Shown here: piece by piece, positions 1 to 8,404 of the stretch
How the letters are laid out: every line of letters begins with the position of its first letter
Position numbering within the stretch: the stretch's first letter is position 1
NCBI RefSeq assembly: GCF_001984055.1
Contig: NZ_LYVO01000061.1
Coordinates: 1-44,222 of the forward strand
DNA from: Variovorax sp. KK3
Lineage (GTDB): Bacteria > Pseudomonadota > Gammaproteobacteria > Burkholderiales > Burkholderiaceae_C
Reading direction: 5' to 3'
Length of the DNA stretch: 44,222 bases
Program-made: the position numbers and the translations under genes
Notes under the pieces: generated by a model
Told to the model about the DNA's origin: nothing
Databases searched by the model: none
The model's input: the letters and a program-made list of their open reading frames with translations, nothing else

Positions 1-29
1 ACCAAGAACGCCTTCGCGCTCGGCGGCGG
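1..29. repeat. Left arm of 29-bp inverted repeat at window edge
   Basis: Bases 1-29 are the exact reverse complement of bases 133-161; the match breaks at base 30. Both arms lie inside the autotransporter reading frame. In coding terms the 133-161 arm encodes TKNAFALGGG, as expected, while the 1-29 arm yields an unexpected tail after the poly-Pro linker. This is consistent with a fold-back artefact at a contig end. Confidence 0.85.
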
Positions 30-2867
30 GGGCGGCGGAGGAATCACCTGCGAGCGCAGGTACCAGTTCTCGCCGGCACCGCCCGCATCCGCGGCATACA
101 GCCGATATTCGAAAGCACCCGCATCCACGTGGCCGCCGCCGAGCGCGAAGGCGTTCTTGGTGGTCTGGGCGGTCGTGGTGGCGCCGTTGAGCGCCGTGAT
201 CACCTCGATGCCGTTGCCCGTGGTCAGGCCACCGAGGCCGCCCCGGTTGGTGATCTGCACGGTGGTATTGCCGCTCGCGACCGCGGTGGCGCCGTCGAGC
301 ACCAGGCGGTCCGAGGGGCCGTTCGTGTTCAGCACGGTGCCCAGGCTCAGCGTGCCGGCATTGCCCACGTAGGGTCCGGTCACTGTCAGCGTCGAGCCGG
401 CGGAGCCGCTCACCAGTGACACCGTGCCGCTGTTGTTGAGCGAGGCCACCGTCTGATTGAAGCCGGCCGTGTCGAGCGTGGCGCCGACCGCCACGGTGTG
501 CGCCGATGCGGCGCTCAGCGTGTTGACGGCGCCCGCACGCAACGTGCCGCCGGCAACCGTCGTGGCGCCCGTGTAGGTATTGATGCCCGACAGTGCGAGC
601 GTGCCGACGCCGTTCTTGACCAGCGAGCCTGGCGTCGCGGAGAAGGCCGGGCTGTTGGCGATGCTGCCCGAGAAGGTGCCGGCACCCACGGTCAGCGTGG
701 AGCCGGCCAGGCCCACCGTGCCGGTGCCGTCGAGCTGACCGATGGTCTGCGCCGCGTTGAGCAGCAGCAGGCCGGGTTGCGCTTGCCCGTTGACGTTGTT
801 GCCAGCCGAGTTGACCGTGACGGTGGCCGTCGGCGACAGGCGGGCGTTCCCGTCGGTGAAGACGGTGCCGTTGCCGTTGATGGTCAGGGCGCCCGGCACG
901 TTGCCGGCGCCGTTCACGACCAATGCCGCATTGCCCTGCACGGTGGTTGCGCCGGCGTAGTTGTTGGCCGCCTGGAAGTTGTAGCTGCCCCAGGACCCGG
1001 CCGCGCTGGCGTCCAGCGTGATGCCACCGCCGCCGCCGATGGCGCCCGCGAAAGTCAGCGTGCCCTGCGCCGGGACCATGGTCAGGGTCGAGTTGCTGGC
1101 CAGCGTGACCGGCCCGCTCCAGGTCGTCGAGGCGTTGGGGGCGAGGTTGGCCGCGCCGTCGAGGACCACCGCGTTGGTGATCACCTGGTTCACGGCCGGC
1201 GTGCCAAGCGTCCCGCCGATCAGTGTCAGCGCCCCGCCGCCGATCGAGGCACCGCTCGCGACCGTCAAACCTCCTGCCTTCAGGACTGTCCCGTTGCCGT
1301 ACGTATTCAACGCGTTGGTGACGGTGGTGGTGCCGGTGCCGGCCTGCGTCAGCGAGCCGGTACCGTCGATCAGGTTGCCCAGCGCGTAGTTGTCCGACCG
1401 GTTGACGACCAGCGAGGCGTTGTTGGTGATGGTCCCCTGCACGCTGCCGGTGGCGCCGCCGTTGCCCAGCTGGATCGCGCCGGCGCTGATGGTGGTGCCG
1501 TTGGTATAGGTGTTGTCGCCGGTCAGCGCCAGGGTGCCGGCGCCGACCTTCACGACCGCACCGTTGCCCGCCAGGATCGGGTTGATGATGATGCTGCCCT
1601 TGCTGTCGGTGAGACCGGGGCCGGTGTTGCCGATGACGCCACCGTAGACGTCGTTCTTGCCCAGGGCGCCGACTTCCAGCGTGGCGTCGCCGAGCACGAC
1701 GATGCCGGTGCCCGACAGCGAACCGATCGCCGCATTGACGCCCGTGTTCATGGCGTGCACGTAGATCTGCCCCGTGGGGCCGTTGACGACCGATGCACCG
1801 CTGAGCGTCGCGACGTTCGCGACCTGCAGGGTGCCGCTGGTGTTGGCGATGGCCGCGCTGCCGCCGGTGCTCGACTCCTGGAAGACGAGGCGGCCGCCGT
1901 TGTTGGTGATATTTGCTTGCTGCGCGGTGGAGCCGCTGCCGGCGCCGCCGCCGAACACCGCGTACGAGCCCGCGCCGTTGACGTTGATCGTCGCGGTTCC
2001 CGCCGTGGCGCCGCCCTGGAACTGAATGCCGCTGTTGGTGCCGTTGATGTCGGTGCTGGGCTGCACCGTGATCGCGAGCGCACCGGCGCTGGCGCCGGGG
2101 CCCTGGAAGCGCAGCTCGGCATTCGTGCCGACGGTGACGGGGCCGGTGCCGAGCGAGCCCGCGGTGCTGGTCTGGACATTGAGCCGGCCAGCCGTGCCGT
2201 TGCCTTCGAGCACGGTGCCGCCGCTGTAGTTGTTGGTGGCGTTGTCGATGGCGAGGCGCTGGGTCTCGACGCCCAGCGCGTTGGTGCCGCTGTTGCGCAG
2301 CGTGAGCACGCCGGTGCCGGTGATCTGCCCGGTCAGCAGGTTGCCAACGGTGCCGGCCACGTCGATCGCGCCGTTGGCCGCGCCGACGGTGATGGTGCGC
2401 GCGCTTTCGAAGTTGCTGGCGCCAATGCGCAGCGCACCGCCGTCGAGGACGATGCCGCCGCCCGGAGCGCCCAGGTTGCTGTTGACGTCGTCGGTGCTCA
2501 CCTGCAACGCGCCGGCGTTGATGGTGGTGTTGCCCTGGTAGGTGTTGTTGCCGGTCAGCACGACGATGCCGGCACCGGTCTTGATGATGCCGTTGGTACC
2601 GCTGATCACGCCGCTCTGCGTGGCGGTGCCGGCATCGGCGCTTTGCAGCGTGATGTTCGATGGCGTAGTGTCGATCGGTGCGGTCAGGACGTCGCCGTTG
2701 TTGTAGACGACCTGCGCGCCGCCTGGCGCCGCCAGCAGGCCGAGGCCGGCGGCAACCACCACGGTCGCGAGCCCGCTCGAACGCTTGCCACGCGTGGCCG
2801 TGGCTTCCGACACGGCCACCCATGCGCCGATCGCCTCGTTCCAGACGCTCCTGTATGCCTTGTTCAT
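1..2867 (-). CDS. Autotransporter with PATR beta-strand repeats (3' end cut off by window)
   Basis: Type Va secreted surface protein, seen only as its N-terminal part (about 955 codons, no stop before base 1). It starts at ATG 2867 with MNKAYRSVWNEAIGAWVAVS, an extended signal peptide region typical of large autotransporters, followed by a hydrophobic stretch ending near LLAAPGGAQ. The passenger is Gly/Thr/Asn/Ala-rich and carries repeated autotransporter-associated beta-strand motifs such as LTGNNTYQGNTTINAGALQV, LTGDNTYTNGTTISAGAI and LSGINTYTGATTVAGGTL, which would stack into a right-handed beta-helix. Near the window edge it reaches GENWYLRS and a poly-Pro linker, where the C-terminal outer-membrane barrel would normally begin. 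The barrel is not in the window. The last roughly 10 codons look like reversed copy of upstream sequence, so the extreme end should not be trusted. Ligand or function of the passenger cannot be told. Confidence 0.88.
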   Translation of the reverse strand, partial: MNKAYRSVWNEAIGAWVAVSEATATRGKRSSGLATVVVAAGLGLLAAPGGAQVVYNNGDVLTAPIDTTPSNITLQSADAGTATQSGVISGTNGIIKTGAGIVVLTGNNTYQGNTTINAGALQVSTDDVNSNLGAPGGGIVLDGGALRIGASNFESARTITVGAANGAIDVAGTVGNLLTGQITGTGVLTLRNSGTNALGVETQRLAIDNATNNYSGGTVLEGNGTAGRLNVQTSTAGSLGTGPVTVGTNAELRFQGPGASAGALAITVQPSTDINGTNSGIQFQGGATAGTATINVNGAGSYAVFGGGAGSGSTAQQANITNNGGRLVFQESSTGGSAAIANTSGTLQVANVATLSGASVVNGPTGQIYVHAMNTGVNAAIGSLSGTGIVVLGDATLEVGALGKNDVYGGVIGNTGPGLTDSKGSIIINPILAGNGAVVKVGAGTLALTGDNTYTNGTTISAGAIQLGNGGATGSVQGTITNNASLVVNRSDNYALGNLIDGTGSLTQAGTGTTTVTNALNTYGNGTVLKAGGLTVASGASIGGGALTLIGGTLGTPAVNQVITNAVVLDGAANLAPNASTTWSGPVTLASNSTLTMVPAQGTLTFAGAIGGGGGITLDASAAGSWGSYNFQAANNYAGATTVQGNAALVVNGAGNVPGALTINGNGTVFTDGNARLSPTATVTVNSAGNNVNGQAQPGLLLLNAAQTIGQLDGTGTVGLAGSTLTVGAGTFSGSIANSPAFSATPGSLVKNGVGTLALSGINTYTGATTVAGGTLRAGAVNTLSAASAHTVAVGATLDTAGFNQTVASLNNSGTVSLVSGSAGSTLTVTGPYVGNAGTLSLGTVLNTNGPSDRLVLDGATAVASGNTTVQITNRGGLGGLTTGNGIEVITALNGATTTAQTTKNAFALGGGHVDAGAFEYRLYAADAGGAGENWYLRSQVIPPPPPPPSAKAFL
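133..161. repeat. Right arm of 29-bp inverted repeat
   Basis: Exact reverse complement of bases 1-29, separated by 103 bp. It encodes the conserved-looking end of the passenger domain (TKNAFALGGG) on the minus strand. Confidence 0.85.
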
Positions 2868-3094
2868 CCTTGTGCTGACCTTCTGATTGATGTCGCAGCG
2901 CGCCTGCGGGCGCACCGAGCGCACAGCAATGTCGCGAAAGGTCGCATTCTTACACGGTGAGAACTTTTTGATTCACTCGCTTACATGAAACGTTGCTTTT
3001 TGCACGCTTGGTCGAAGTTGATGCTAAAGCGCTACAAACGCGCCGGTCGCCGCCGTGACCGCGCGGCGCGGCAGCGGCCGGCAGAATTCGCGGC

Positions 3095-3769
3095 ATGGGA
3101 ACCCTCTACCTCGTGCGCCACGGCCAAGCCAGCTTCGGCGCGGACGACTACGACCAGCTCAGTGAACTGGGGCAGCGGCAGTCACGTCGGCTCGGCGAGT
3201 ACTGGCGCGAGCGCGGGATGCAATTCGACGCGGTCATCACCGGCACGCTGAAGCGCCACCGCCAGACCTGGGAAGGCATCGCCGAGGGCCTGGGGCTGTC
3301 GGAGCAGGACGTGCTGCCCTGGCCCGGCCTCAACGAGTACGACGCCGAGGCGGTCATCGCGACCATCCATCCCGAAAAGCTGCAAAAACCGGAGTCGCCC
3401 GAGGCTTACCGGCACCATTTCCGGCTGCTGCGCGATGGCCTCGGCAGCTGGATGCAGGGCCGCACCACGCCGGTCGGCATGCCGAGCTACGTCGACTTCC
3501 TGGCCGGCGTGACCACGGCGCTCGACCACGTGCGCGGCAGGCACCACGGCGCGCGCGTGCTGGTGGTGTCCAGCGGCGGGCCGATCAGCACCGCCGTGGG
3601 CCACGTGCTGGGCACCAGCGCCGATACCACGATCGAACTGAACCTGCGCATCCGCAACACCTCGGTGACCGAGTTCGCGTTCACGCCCAAGCGCCACATG
3701 CTCGTCACCTACAACACGCTGCCGCACCTCGACGGCCCGGCCTACGAAGGCTGGGTCACCTACTCCTGA
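3095..3769 (+). CDS. Histidine phosphatase family protein
   Basis: A 224-residue cytoplasmic protein of the histidine phosphatase (phosphoglycerate mutase-like) superfamily. The N-terminal LYLVRHGQASFG holds the phospho-accepting His of the RHG motif. The second catalytic motif, usually S-H-G-G, reads VLVVSSGGPIS (about residues 152-162), so the second active-site His is replaced by Ser. Related bacterial proteins with SSGGPI exist to my knowledge, but the substitution may mean weak or altered activity. The substrate cannot be told. It starts at ATG 3095 and its last 10 bp overlap the convergent cutA gene. It stands alone on this strand, about 230 bp from the divergent autotransporter. Confidence 0.85.
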   Translation: MGTLYLVRHGQASFGADDYDQLSELGQRQSRRLGEYWRERGMQFDAVITGTLKRHRQTWEGIAEGLGLSEQDVLPWPGLNEYDAEAVIATIHPEKLQKPESPEAYRHHFRLLRDGLGSWMQGRTTPVGMPSYVDFLAGVTTALDHVRGRHHGARVLVVSSGGPISTAVGHVLGTSADTTIELNLRIRNTSVTEFAFTPKRHMLVTYNTLPHLDGPAYEGWVTYS

Positions 3770-4107
3770 GGCACGGCCGGCGCACCGCCGCCGCGGCTTC
3801 CCGCGGCCAGCCATTGCAGATAGTCCGGCGAACCGCCCGTAATGGGCACCTGCACGACCTCCGGCGTTTCGTAGCTGTGGCGTTCGCGGACGAAGGCCTC
3901 GATCGCTTCGTAGCGCGCGGGCAGCGTCTTGATCATCAGCAGCCATTCAGGCTCGTGGTGCGGCTCGTCCTTCCAGATGTAGAAGCTGCGCACGCGCTGC
4001 ACCTGCACGCAGGCGGCGAGCCGTGCCTCGACGATGGCGGAGGCCAGCGATTCCGCTTCGTCCTCGGTGCTGGCGGTGGTCATCACGATGCAGGCGGTGT
4101 GGTCCAT
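3760..4107 (-). CDS. cutA: Divalent-cation tolerance protein CutA
   Basis: A 115-residue protein matching the CutA family along its length: N-terminal MTTASTEDEAESLASAIVEA, the conserved CVQVQRVRSFYIWKDE core, EEWLL-like MIKTL, and the end ETPEVVQVPITGGSPDYLQW. CutA forms a compact ferredoxin-like trimer and has been linked to copper and other divalent-metal tolerance, but its exact role is unsettled. It is the downstream member of a minus-strand group with the GIY-YIG-like gene (11-bp gap) and the GlsB-type gene. It overlaps the convergent phosphatase gene by 10 bp. Usual family length is 105-115 residues, so it looks intact. Confidence 0.93.
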   Translation of the reverse strand: MDHTACIVMTTASTEDEAESLASAIVEARLAACVQVQRVRSFYIWKDEPHHEPEWLLMIKTLPARYEAIEAFVRERHSYETPEVVQVPITGGSPDYLQWLAAGSRGGGAPAVPQE

Positions 4108-4118
4108 GGGTTCTCCGT

Positions 4119-4451
4119 TCAGGCTTGCCAGACGCCGTAGCCTTTCTCGCGCAAGGCGATGCCGAGCTCGACTTCCATTTCGCGGGCCGCCTCGTAGGGC
4201 ATGGGGTTGTAGGCCTCGTAGAGCCCTGGCAGCAGCCGCAGCCCGTAGTCCCGCACGAAGCTGTTCGCCTGGATGCCGGCCTTGTGCTTGTCGAAGCGTA
4301 CGTCGGGATCCAGCCCCGTCATGCCGACGTAGACGAAGGGGCGCCCGAGCTGGTAGCCGGGATTGGCGCGGCGGAAGCGGGCGATGTTCCAGACCCGGTC
4401 GTCGAGCTCGACCACGTAGACGTGGTGGTGCGCCCTGGCGCGACGGCCCAT
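4119..4451 (-). CDS. GIY-YIG-like small protein
   Basis: A 110-residue protein. The spaced motifs HVYVVELDD and FVYVGMTGLDPDVRFDKHKAG resemble the Y-V...Y-V-G-x-T and R-x-x-x-H core of GIY-YIG nuclease-fold proteins, in the order expected. The C-terminal AREMEVELGIALREKGYGVWQ contains a Glu that could be the metal-binding residue of such a fold. I do not recognise a named family member and cannot show nuclease activity. The start is ATG 4451. It lies 11 bp upstream of cutA and 31 bp downstream of the GlsB-type gene, so the three may be co-transcribed. Confidence 0.65.
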   Translation of the reverse strand: MGRRARAHHHVYVVELDDRVWNIARFRRANPGYQLGRPFVYVGMTGLDPDVRFDKHKAGIQANSFVRDYGLRLLPGLYEAYNPMPYEAAREMEVELGIALREKGYGVWQA

Positions 4452-4482
4452 CGCCGCCTCCGATCTTCGCGCCGTCCGCGGC

Positions 4483-4728
4483 CTACTTGCGCCGGAGCAG
4501 GCCCCAGACGAAGAGCAGCACGATCGCGCCCACCACCGAGGCGATGAAGCCGGCGCCCTCGCCCGCCGTGTACCAGCCCATCGCCTGGCCCACGTAGGTC
4601 GCGATCAGCGAGCCGGCGATGCCGATCAGCGTGGTCACGATGAAGCCGGCCGAGTCGTCGCCCGGTTTGATGGCGCGCGCCACGAGGCCCGCGACGAAGC
4701 CGATCAAGATGGTCCAGACGATGCTCAT
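4483..4728 (-). CDS. GlsB/YeaQ/YmgE family stress-response membrane protein
   Basis: An 81-residue, very hydrophobic protein with three predicted membrane segments. It begins MSIVWTILIGFVAGLVARAI and continues with a Gly-rich second segment (FIVTTLIGIAGSLIATYVG) and a third (GFIASVVGAIVLLFVWGLL) before an RRK tail. The segments and the K-P-G-D-D loop are typical of the transglycosylase-associated (GlsB/YeaQ/YmgE) family, small inner-membrane proteins tied to general stress responses. The start at ATG 4728 is supported by AAGGAA five bases upstream. It is the first gene of the minus-strand group GlsB–GIY-YIG–CutA. Confidence 0.92.
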   Translation of the reverse strand: MSIVWTILIGFVAGLVARAIKPGDDSAGFIVTTLIGIAGSLIATYVGQAMGWYTAGEGAGFIASVVGAIVLLFVWGLLRRK

Positions 4729-4864
4729 ACGGTTCCTTGAGGGACGAAAGGTGGAGGCGGGGAAGAGCGGCTGCCGGCGGCAGGGCTCGATTCATGATAG
4801 CGGAGCACTGTGCAGCTCTCGCGTCCTACACGCCACTGCAGAGCCGCGCGCTATACCTCGCGCC

Positions 4865-5494
4865 ATGCTCGAAAAACTTCCCGATGCCATCGGCCAGGCC
4901 CTGCAAGGCGTACGCGCCGGCCTGGACGAGATCGCCTTCAACACGCTGGGCCTGCGCGAAGGCATGGCCTCGATCACGCTCGGCAGCCTGGCCTTCGCCG
5001 ACCATGCGCCGATCCCGGCCCGCTACACGGCCGACGGCGAGGGACTGTCACCGCCCTTGCAATGGACGGGCGTGCCGCCGGGCGCTGCATCGCTGGTGTT
5101 GCTCGTGGAAGACGCCGACTCGCCCACGCCGAATCCGCTGGTGCATGCGATCGCGGTCGGCCTGCCCGCCGAAGATGGCAGCCTGGCCGAAGCTGCCTTT
5201 CCCAGCGCCGACAACGAGGGGAGCGGACTGCATGCCGGTCGCAACTCCTATCTGCAGACGGCCTGGCTGCCGCCCGACCCCCCACCGGGGCACGGCGTGC
5301 ACCGATACGCCTTCCAGCTGTTCGCGCTCGACGCCATGCCCGAGTTCTCGGAAACGCCGGGCCGCGACGAAGTGATGGAACAGCTGCGCGCGCATGCGCT
5401 GGCCAGCGGCCTGTCAATCGGCACCTGCGAGCGGCCCGACGGCAGCATCAAGATCGAGGACGCCGCACCTGCCGGGCCTGCGGTCGCAGGCTGA
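4865..5494 (+). CDS. YbhB/YbcL family Raf-kinase-inhibitor-like protein (PEBP)
   Basis: A 209-residue protein of the phosphatidylethanolamine-binding protein family. The ligand-pocket motifs are visible: LQWTGVPPGAASLVLLVEDADSP, then PLVHAIAVGLPA and HGVHRYAFQLFALD, with the GxHRY signature. The N-terminal extension of about 35 residues before the family core lacks a signal peptide, so it is probably cytoplasmic. ATG 4865 is the sensible start; a longer in-frame extension would run antisense through the GlsB-type gene. Bacterial members have no settled role. The gene is convergent with the creatininase gene, 6 bp away. Confidence 0.88.
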   Translation: MLEKLPDAIGQALQGVRAGLDEIAFNTLGLREGMASITLGSLAFADHAPIPARYTADGEGLSPPLQWTGVPPGAASLVLLVEDADSPTPNPLVHAIAVGLPAEDGSLAEAAFPSADNEGSGLHAGRNSYLQTAWLPPDPPPGHGVHRYAFQLFALDAMPEFSETPGRDEVMEQLRAHALASGLSIGTCERPDGSIKIEDAAPAGPAVAG

Positions 5495-5500
5495 ACCGGC

Positions 5501-6331
5501 TCAGGGCAAGGGCCCGGTGTACGCGGTCGACAGTGGCAGGCGGGAGATCTCCGCCAGAAGATCGGCCAAACCACGCGCTGCCGCGTCCACCACGGCCTGA
5601 CCCTTCGCAGCGCTCGCGGCCGCCGCATTGCCGGCTGCGCCTTCGGGGTTGTAATCCTCCATGGCCCAGCCCAGCCTGGCGCTGCGGCCGTTGCCGAGCA
5701 CCGGGTAGTCGGCCGCGCGTTGGCGCGAGGTCGAGCCGAAGTCGCGCGCGGCGCTCATCTCGACCTGCGACGGCGTCAGCGCCAGCATCATCGAAGTTTC
5801 GATTTCGCCGGCATGCACGCCGAAGCGGTGCTCGTCGGCGCTGAACTGCGCGCCCGCCTCGCCGAGCGGCAGGTTGAACCAGCTGGCGCCGTAGACGATG
5901 AGCCCGTGCGCCACGCGCAGCTCGCGCGCCACGATTTCCATGGCGCCGGTGTGCCCGCCATGGGCGTTGAACAGCAGCAGCTTGCGAACGCCGGCCTGCG
6001 CGACGCCGGCGCCGATTTCGCGCCAGAGCCGGATCAGGGTTTCGGAAGAGAGGGTCAAGGTGCCAGGAAAGCGCGCGTGCTCGGGACTGAGGCCGATCGC
6101 CTGGGTCGGCAGGAAAAGCACCGGCAGCTCCGGCGCCAGCAGGGGCAGCGCGGCCGCCACGATGCCGTCGACCAGTGTCGAATCGACGCCCAGCGGCAGG
6201 TGCGGACCATGCTGCTCGGTCGCCCCCAGCGGCAGCACCGCAACGGTGGCGGCGGGATCGAGACCGGCGAAATCGGGCGCACGGAGTTGCGACCAGAAGC
6301 GGCTGCGGGGAGCGGACGTGCGGGCGGTCAT
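5501..6331 (-). CDS. Creatininase family protein
   Basis: A 276-residue cytoplasmic amidohydrolase of the creatininase superfamily. Metal-ligand motifs are present in order: VLPLGATEQHGPHLPLGVDS (Glu, His and Asp ligands), FNAHGGHTG, and HAGEIETSMML with the C-terminal Glu. Relatives include creatininase, the mycofactocin maturase MftE and FAPy deformylase ArfB; the substrate here cannot be assigned. Its ATG overlaps the stop of the LysR gene as ATGA (6328-6331), so the two are probably translationally coupled. Confidence 0.87.
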   Translation of the reverse strand: MTARTSAPRSRFWSQLRAPDFAGLDPAATVAVLPLGATEQHGPHLPLGVDSTLVDGIVAAALPLLAPELPVLFLPTQAIGLSPEHARFPGTLTLSSETLIRLWREIGAGVAQAGVRKLLLFNAHGGHTGAMEIVARELRVAHGLIVYGASWFNLPLGEAGAQFSADEHRFGVHAGEIETSMMLALTPSQVEMSAARDFGSTSRQRAADYPVLGNGRSARLGWAMEDYNPEGAAGNAAAASAAKGQAVVDAAARGLADLLAEISRLPLSTAYTGPLP

Positions 6332-7263
6332 GCGGCGATCTTAGTGGCCGGACCGTCTTCGAGCGGCAAGAGCGCCGCGAACTTCGCGGCCAGAAAGTCC
6401 ACCAGTGCGCGGACGCGAGCGGGCACGAAGCGACCGCTCGGCAGCAGGGCGTGCAGCGGATAGGGCTCGGTGTCCCAGTCGGGCAGCAGCCGCAGCAGCG
6501 CACCCGACGCTTCGTCGCTGCGCACGTCCAGCATCGACTTCAGCGTGATGCCGCGCCCCTCGACGGCCCACTGGCGCGCCAGCGAGGCATCGTCGGCGAT
6601 GCGGTCGCCGTCCACCCGCACCTCCGTCCATTGACCGTGCCGCGCGAAGCGCCAGATTCGCTGGCGCCGGCCGCTGCGATGGAAGGTCAGGCAGTTGTGC
6701 TTCAGGAGGTCTTGCGGCGCTTGCGGTGCGGGATGTCGCGCCAGATAGGCCGGGGCTGCGCAGAGCACCGGGCGGGAGTCGGCCAGCTTGCGCGCCACCA
6801 GCCGCGAATCGGCCAGCGCGCCGTAGCGCAGCGCCACGTCGACCTCGTCGCGCGTGACGTCGAGCGGGCGGTCGCCCACCGACAGCGCGAGCTGCAGCCC
6901 CGGGTGGGCTTCCAGAAACTCGTCGAACCACGGCAGCAGCGCGCCCCGCGTCAGGTCGGACGGGGCGGCCACGCGCAGCGTGCCGACCAGGTCGGCCCGA
7001 TCGGCAGTCACCAGCGACTCGCCCTCGGCCAGCAGTTCGAAGGCCCGGCTCGCGTAGTCGAGCAGGGTCTGGCCTTGGGGCGTCAGCCGCATGGCACGCG
7101 TGGAGCGCTCGAACAGGCGCGCGCCCAGTTGCGCCTCCAGCCGCTTGAGTGCGGCGCTGGCGGCGGCCGGCGTCAGGCCCAGGCTGCGCGCCGCCGCAGT
7201 CAGCGTGCCGCCGCGCGCGGTGTGCACCAGCACGTGGAGGTCGGCCAGATTTTCAATCTTCAT
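6328..7263 (-). CDS. LysR family transcriptional regulator
   Basis: A 311-residue LysR-type regulator: an N-terminal winged HTH (about residues 5-64; ALKRLEAQLGARLFERSTRAMRLTPQG is split by the usual recognition helix), then a periplasmic-binding-protein-like effector domain. The start is taken as ATG 7263 (MKIENLADL); an in-frame start five codons upstream is less likely because family members begin close to the HTH. It diverges from the oxidoreductase gene with an 87-bp shared promoter region, the classical LysR layout, so it probably controls that gene as well as itself. Its stop overlaps the creatininase start. Confidence 0.92.
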   Translation of the reverse strand: MKIENLADLHVLVHTARGGTLTAAARSLGLTPAAASAALKRLEAQLGARLFERSTRAMRLTPQGQTLLDYASRAFELLAEGESLVTADRADLVGTLRVAAPSDLTRGALLPWFDEFLEAHPGLQLALSVGDRPLDVTRDEVDVALRYGALADSRLVARKLADSRPVLCAAPAYLARHPAPQAPQDLLKHNCLTFHRSGRRQRIWRFARHGQWTEVRVDGDRIADDASLARQWAVEGRGITLKSMLDVRSDEASGALLRLLPDWDTEPYPLHALLPSGRFVPARVRALVDFLAAKFAALLPLEDGPATKIAA

Positions 7264-7350
7264 TTGAATTTGAAGCAATGAGCGCGGGGATTATCAAATG
7301 CGGACACAAGCCCTAAAGTTTCTGGCATTGCTTTTTTCCAGGACTTGCCC
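7264..7350. promoter_or_regulatory. Divergent promoter region between LysR gene and oxidoreductase
   Basis: This 87-bp gap is richer in A/T than its neighbours and is the only place for both divergent promoters. AGGA at 7340-7343 fits the ribosome site of the + strand gene. A LysR operator is expected here from family practice, but I cannot pin an exact site. Confidence 0.55.
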
Positions 7351-8367
7351 ATGAAAGCCGTCGGCTACCGCCATTCGCTCCCCATCGACGACCCCGCCTC
7401 GCTCGAAGACCTCGAACTGCCCGCGCCCACCCCGGGATCGCGCGATCTGCTCGTCCGCGTGAAGGCGGTGTCGGTGAACCCCGTCGACACCAAGATCCGC
7501 AAGAACGTGGCGCCCGAGGCCGGCCAAGCCAAGGTGCTGGGCTGGGACGCGGTCGGCACGGTCGAGGCCGTCGGCGCGTCGGTCACGGGCTTCAAGGCAG
7601 GCGACCGGGTTTTCTATGCGGGATCGATCATCCGCCCCGGTGCCAACAGCGAGCTGCACGTGGTCGACGAGCGCATCGCGGCGCTGGCACCCCGCAGCCT
7701 CGACGACGCCCAGGCTGCTGCGCTGCCGCTGACGACCATCACCGCCTACGAGCTGCTCTTCGACCGCCTGCGGGTGCCGAAGAACGGCGGCGCCGGCCAG
7801 ACGCTGCTGATCGTCGGCGGTGCCGGTGGCGTCGGCTCCATCCTGATCCAGCTGGCGCGGCAGCTCACCCAACTGCGCGTGGTCGCCACGGCGTCGCGCG
7901 CCGAGACGCGCGCATGGTGCCTGTCACTCGGAGCGCACGCGGTCGTCGACCATTCGAAGCCGCTGGCGGCCGAGTTGCGCGATGCCGGGATCGGCGAAGT
8001 GGACATGGTGGCCAGCCTGACCGAGACCGCGCGCCACTATGCGCAGATCATCGAGAGCCTGCGGCCGCAGGGCCAGCTCGCGGTGATCGACGACGCGCCG
8101 GTGCTCGACGCGATGCCGCTCAAGGGCAAGTCCATCTCGCTGCACTGGGAGCTGATGTTCACGCGCTCAAAGTTCGAGACGGCCGACATGGCGCGCCAAG
8201 GCGAGTTGCTGGCCGAAGTGGCGGCGCTGGTCGATGCGGGCCGCATCCGTACGACGGCCAACGCCGGCTTCGGAACCATCAACGCGGCGAACCTGCGCAA
8301 GGCCCATGCGCTGATCGAAAGCGGCAAGGCCCAGGGTAAGGTCGTGCTGGCGGGCTTCGACGCCTGA
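7351..8367 (+). CDS. Zinc-type alcohol dehydrogenase family oxidoreductase (quinone-oxidoreductase-like)
   Basis: A 338-residue medium-chain dehydrogenase/reductase. The N-terminal GroES-like domain opens MKAVGYRHSLPIDDPASLED and contains VSVNPVDTKIR; the Rossmann domain has IVGGAGGVGSILIQLARQL. It closely fits the zinc-binding alcohol dehydrogenase subfamily TIGR02817, whose members use NAD(P)H on quinones or enals. I see no structural-zinc Cys cluster. ATG 7351 is chosen over TTG 7345 because AGGA at 7340-7343 is correctly spaced for the ATG. It is divergent from the LysR gene, its likely regulator, and convergent with the sorbosone-dehydrogenase-type gene. Confidence 0.9.
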   Translation: MKAVGYRHSLPIDDPASLEDLELPAPTPGSRDLLVRVKAVSVNPVDTKIRKNVAPEAGQAKVLGWDAVGTVEAVGASVTGFKAGDRVFYAGSIIRPGANSELHVVDERIAALAPRSLDDAQAAALPLTTITAYELLFDRLRVPKNGGAGQTLLIVGGAGGVGSILIQLARQLTQLRVVATASRAETRAWCLSLGAHAVVDHSKPLAAELRDAGIGEVDMVASLTETARHYAQIIESLRPQGQLAVIDDAPVLDAMPLKGKSISLHWELMFTRSKFETADMARQGELLAEVAALVDAGRIRTTANAGFGTINAANLRKAHALIESGKAQGKVVLAGFDA

Positions 8368-8404
8368 GCGCGGTCGGCCGCTGCTTCGCACCCCGTTTCG
8401 CGCC

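Noticed and set aside
498..2960. An 820-codon plus-strand open frame opposite the autotransporter
   Set aside because: Composition is the shadow of the Gly/Thr/Ala-rich passenger; the minus-strand product has an ESPR signal and PATR repeats.
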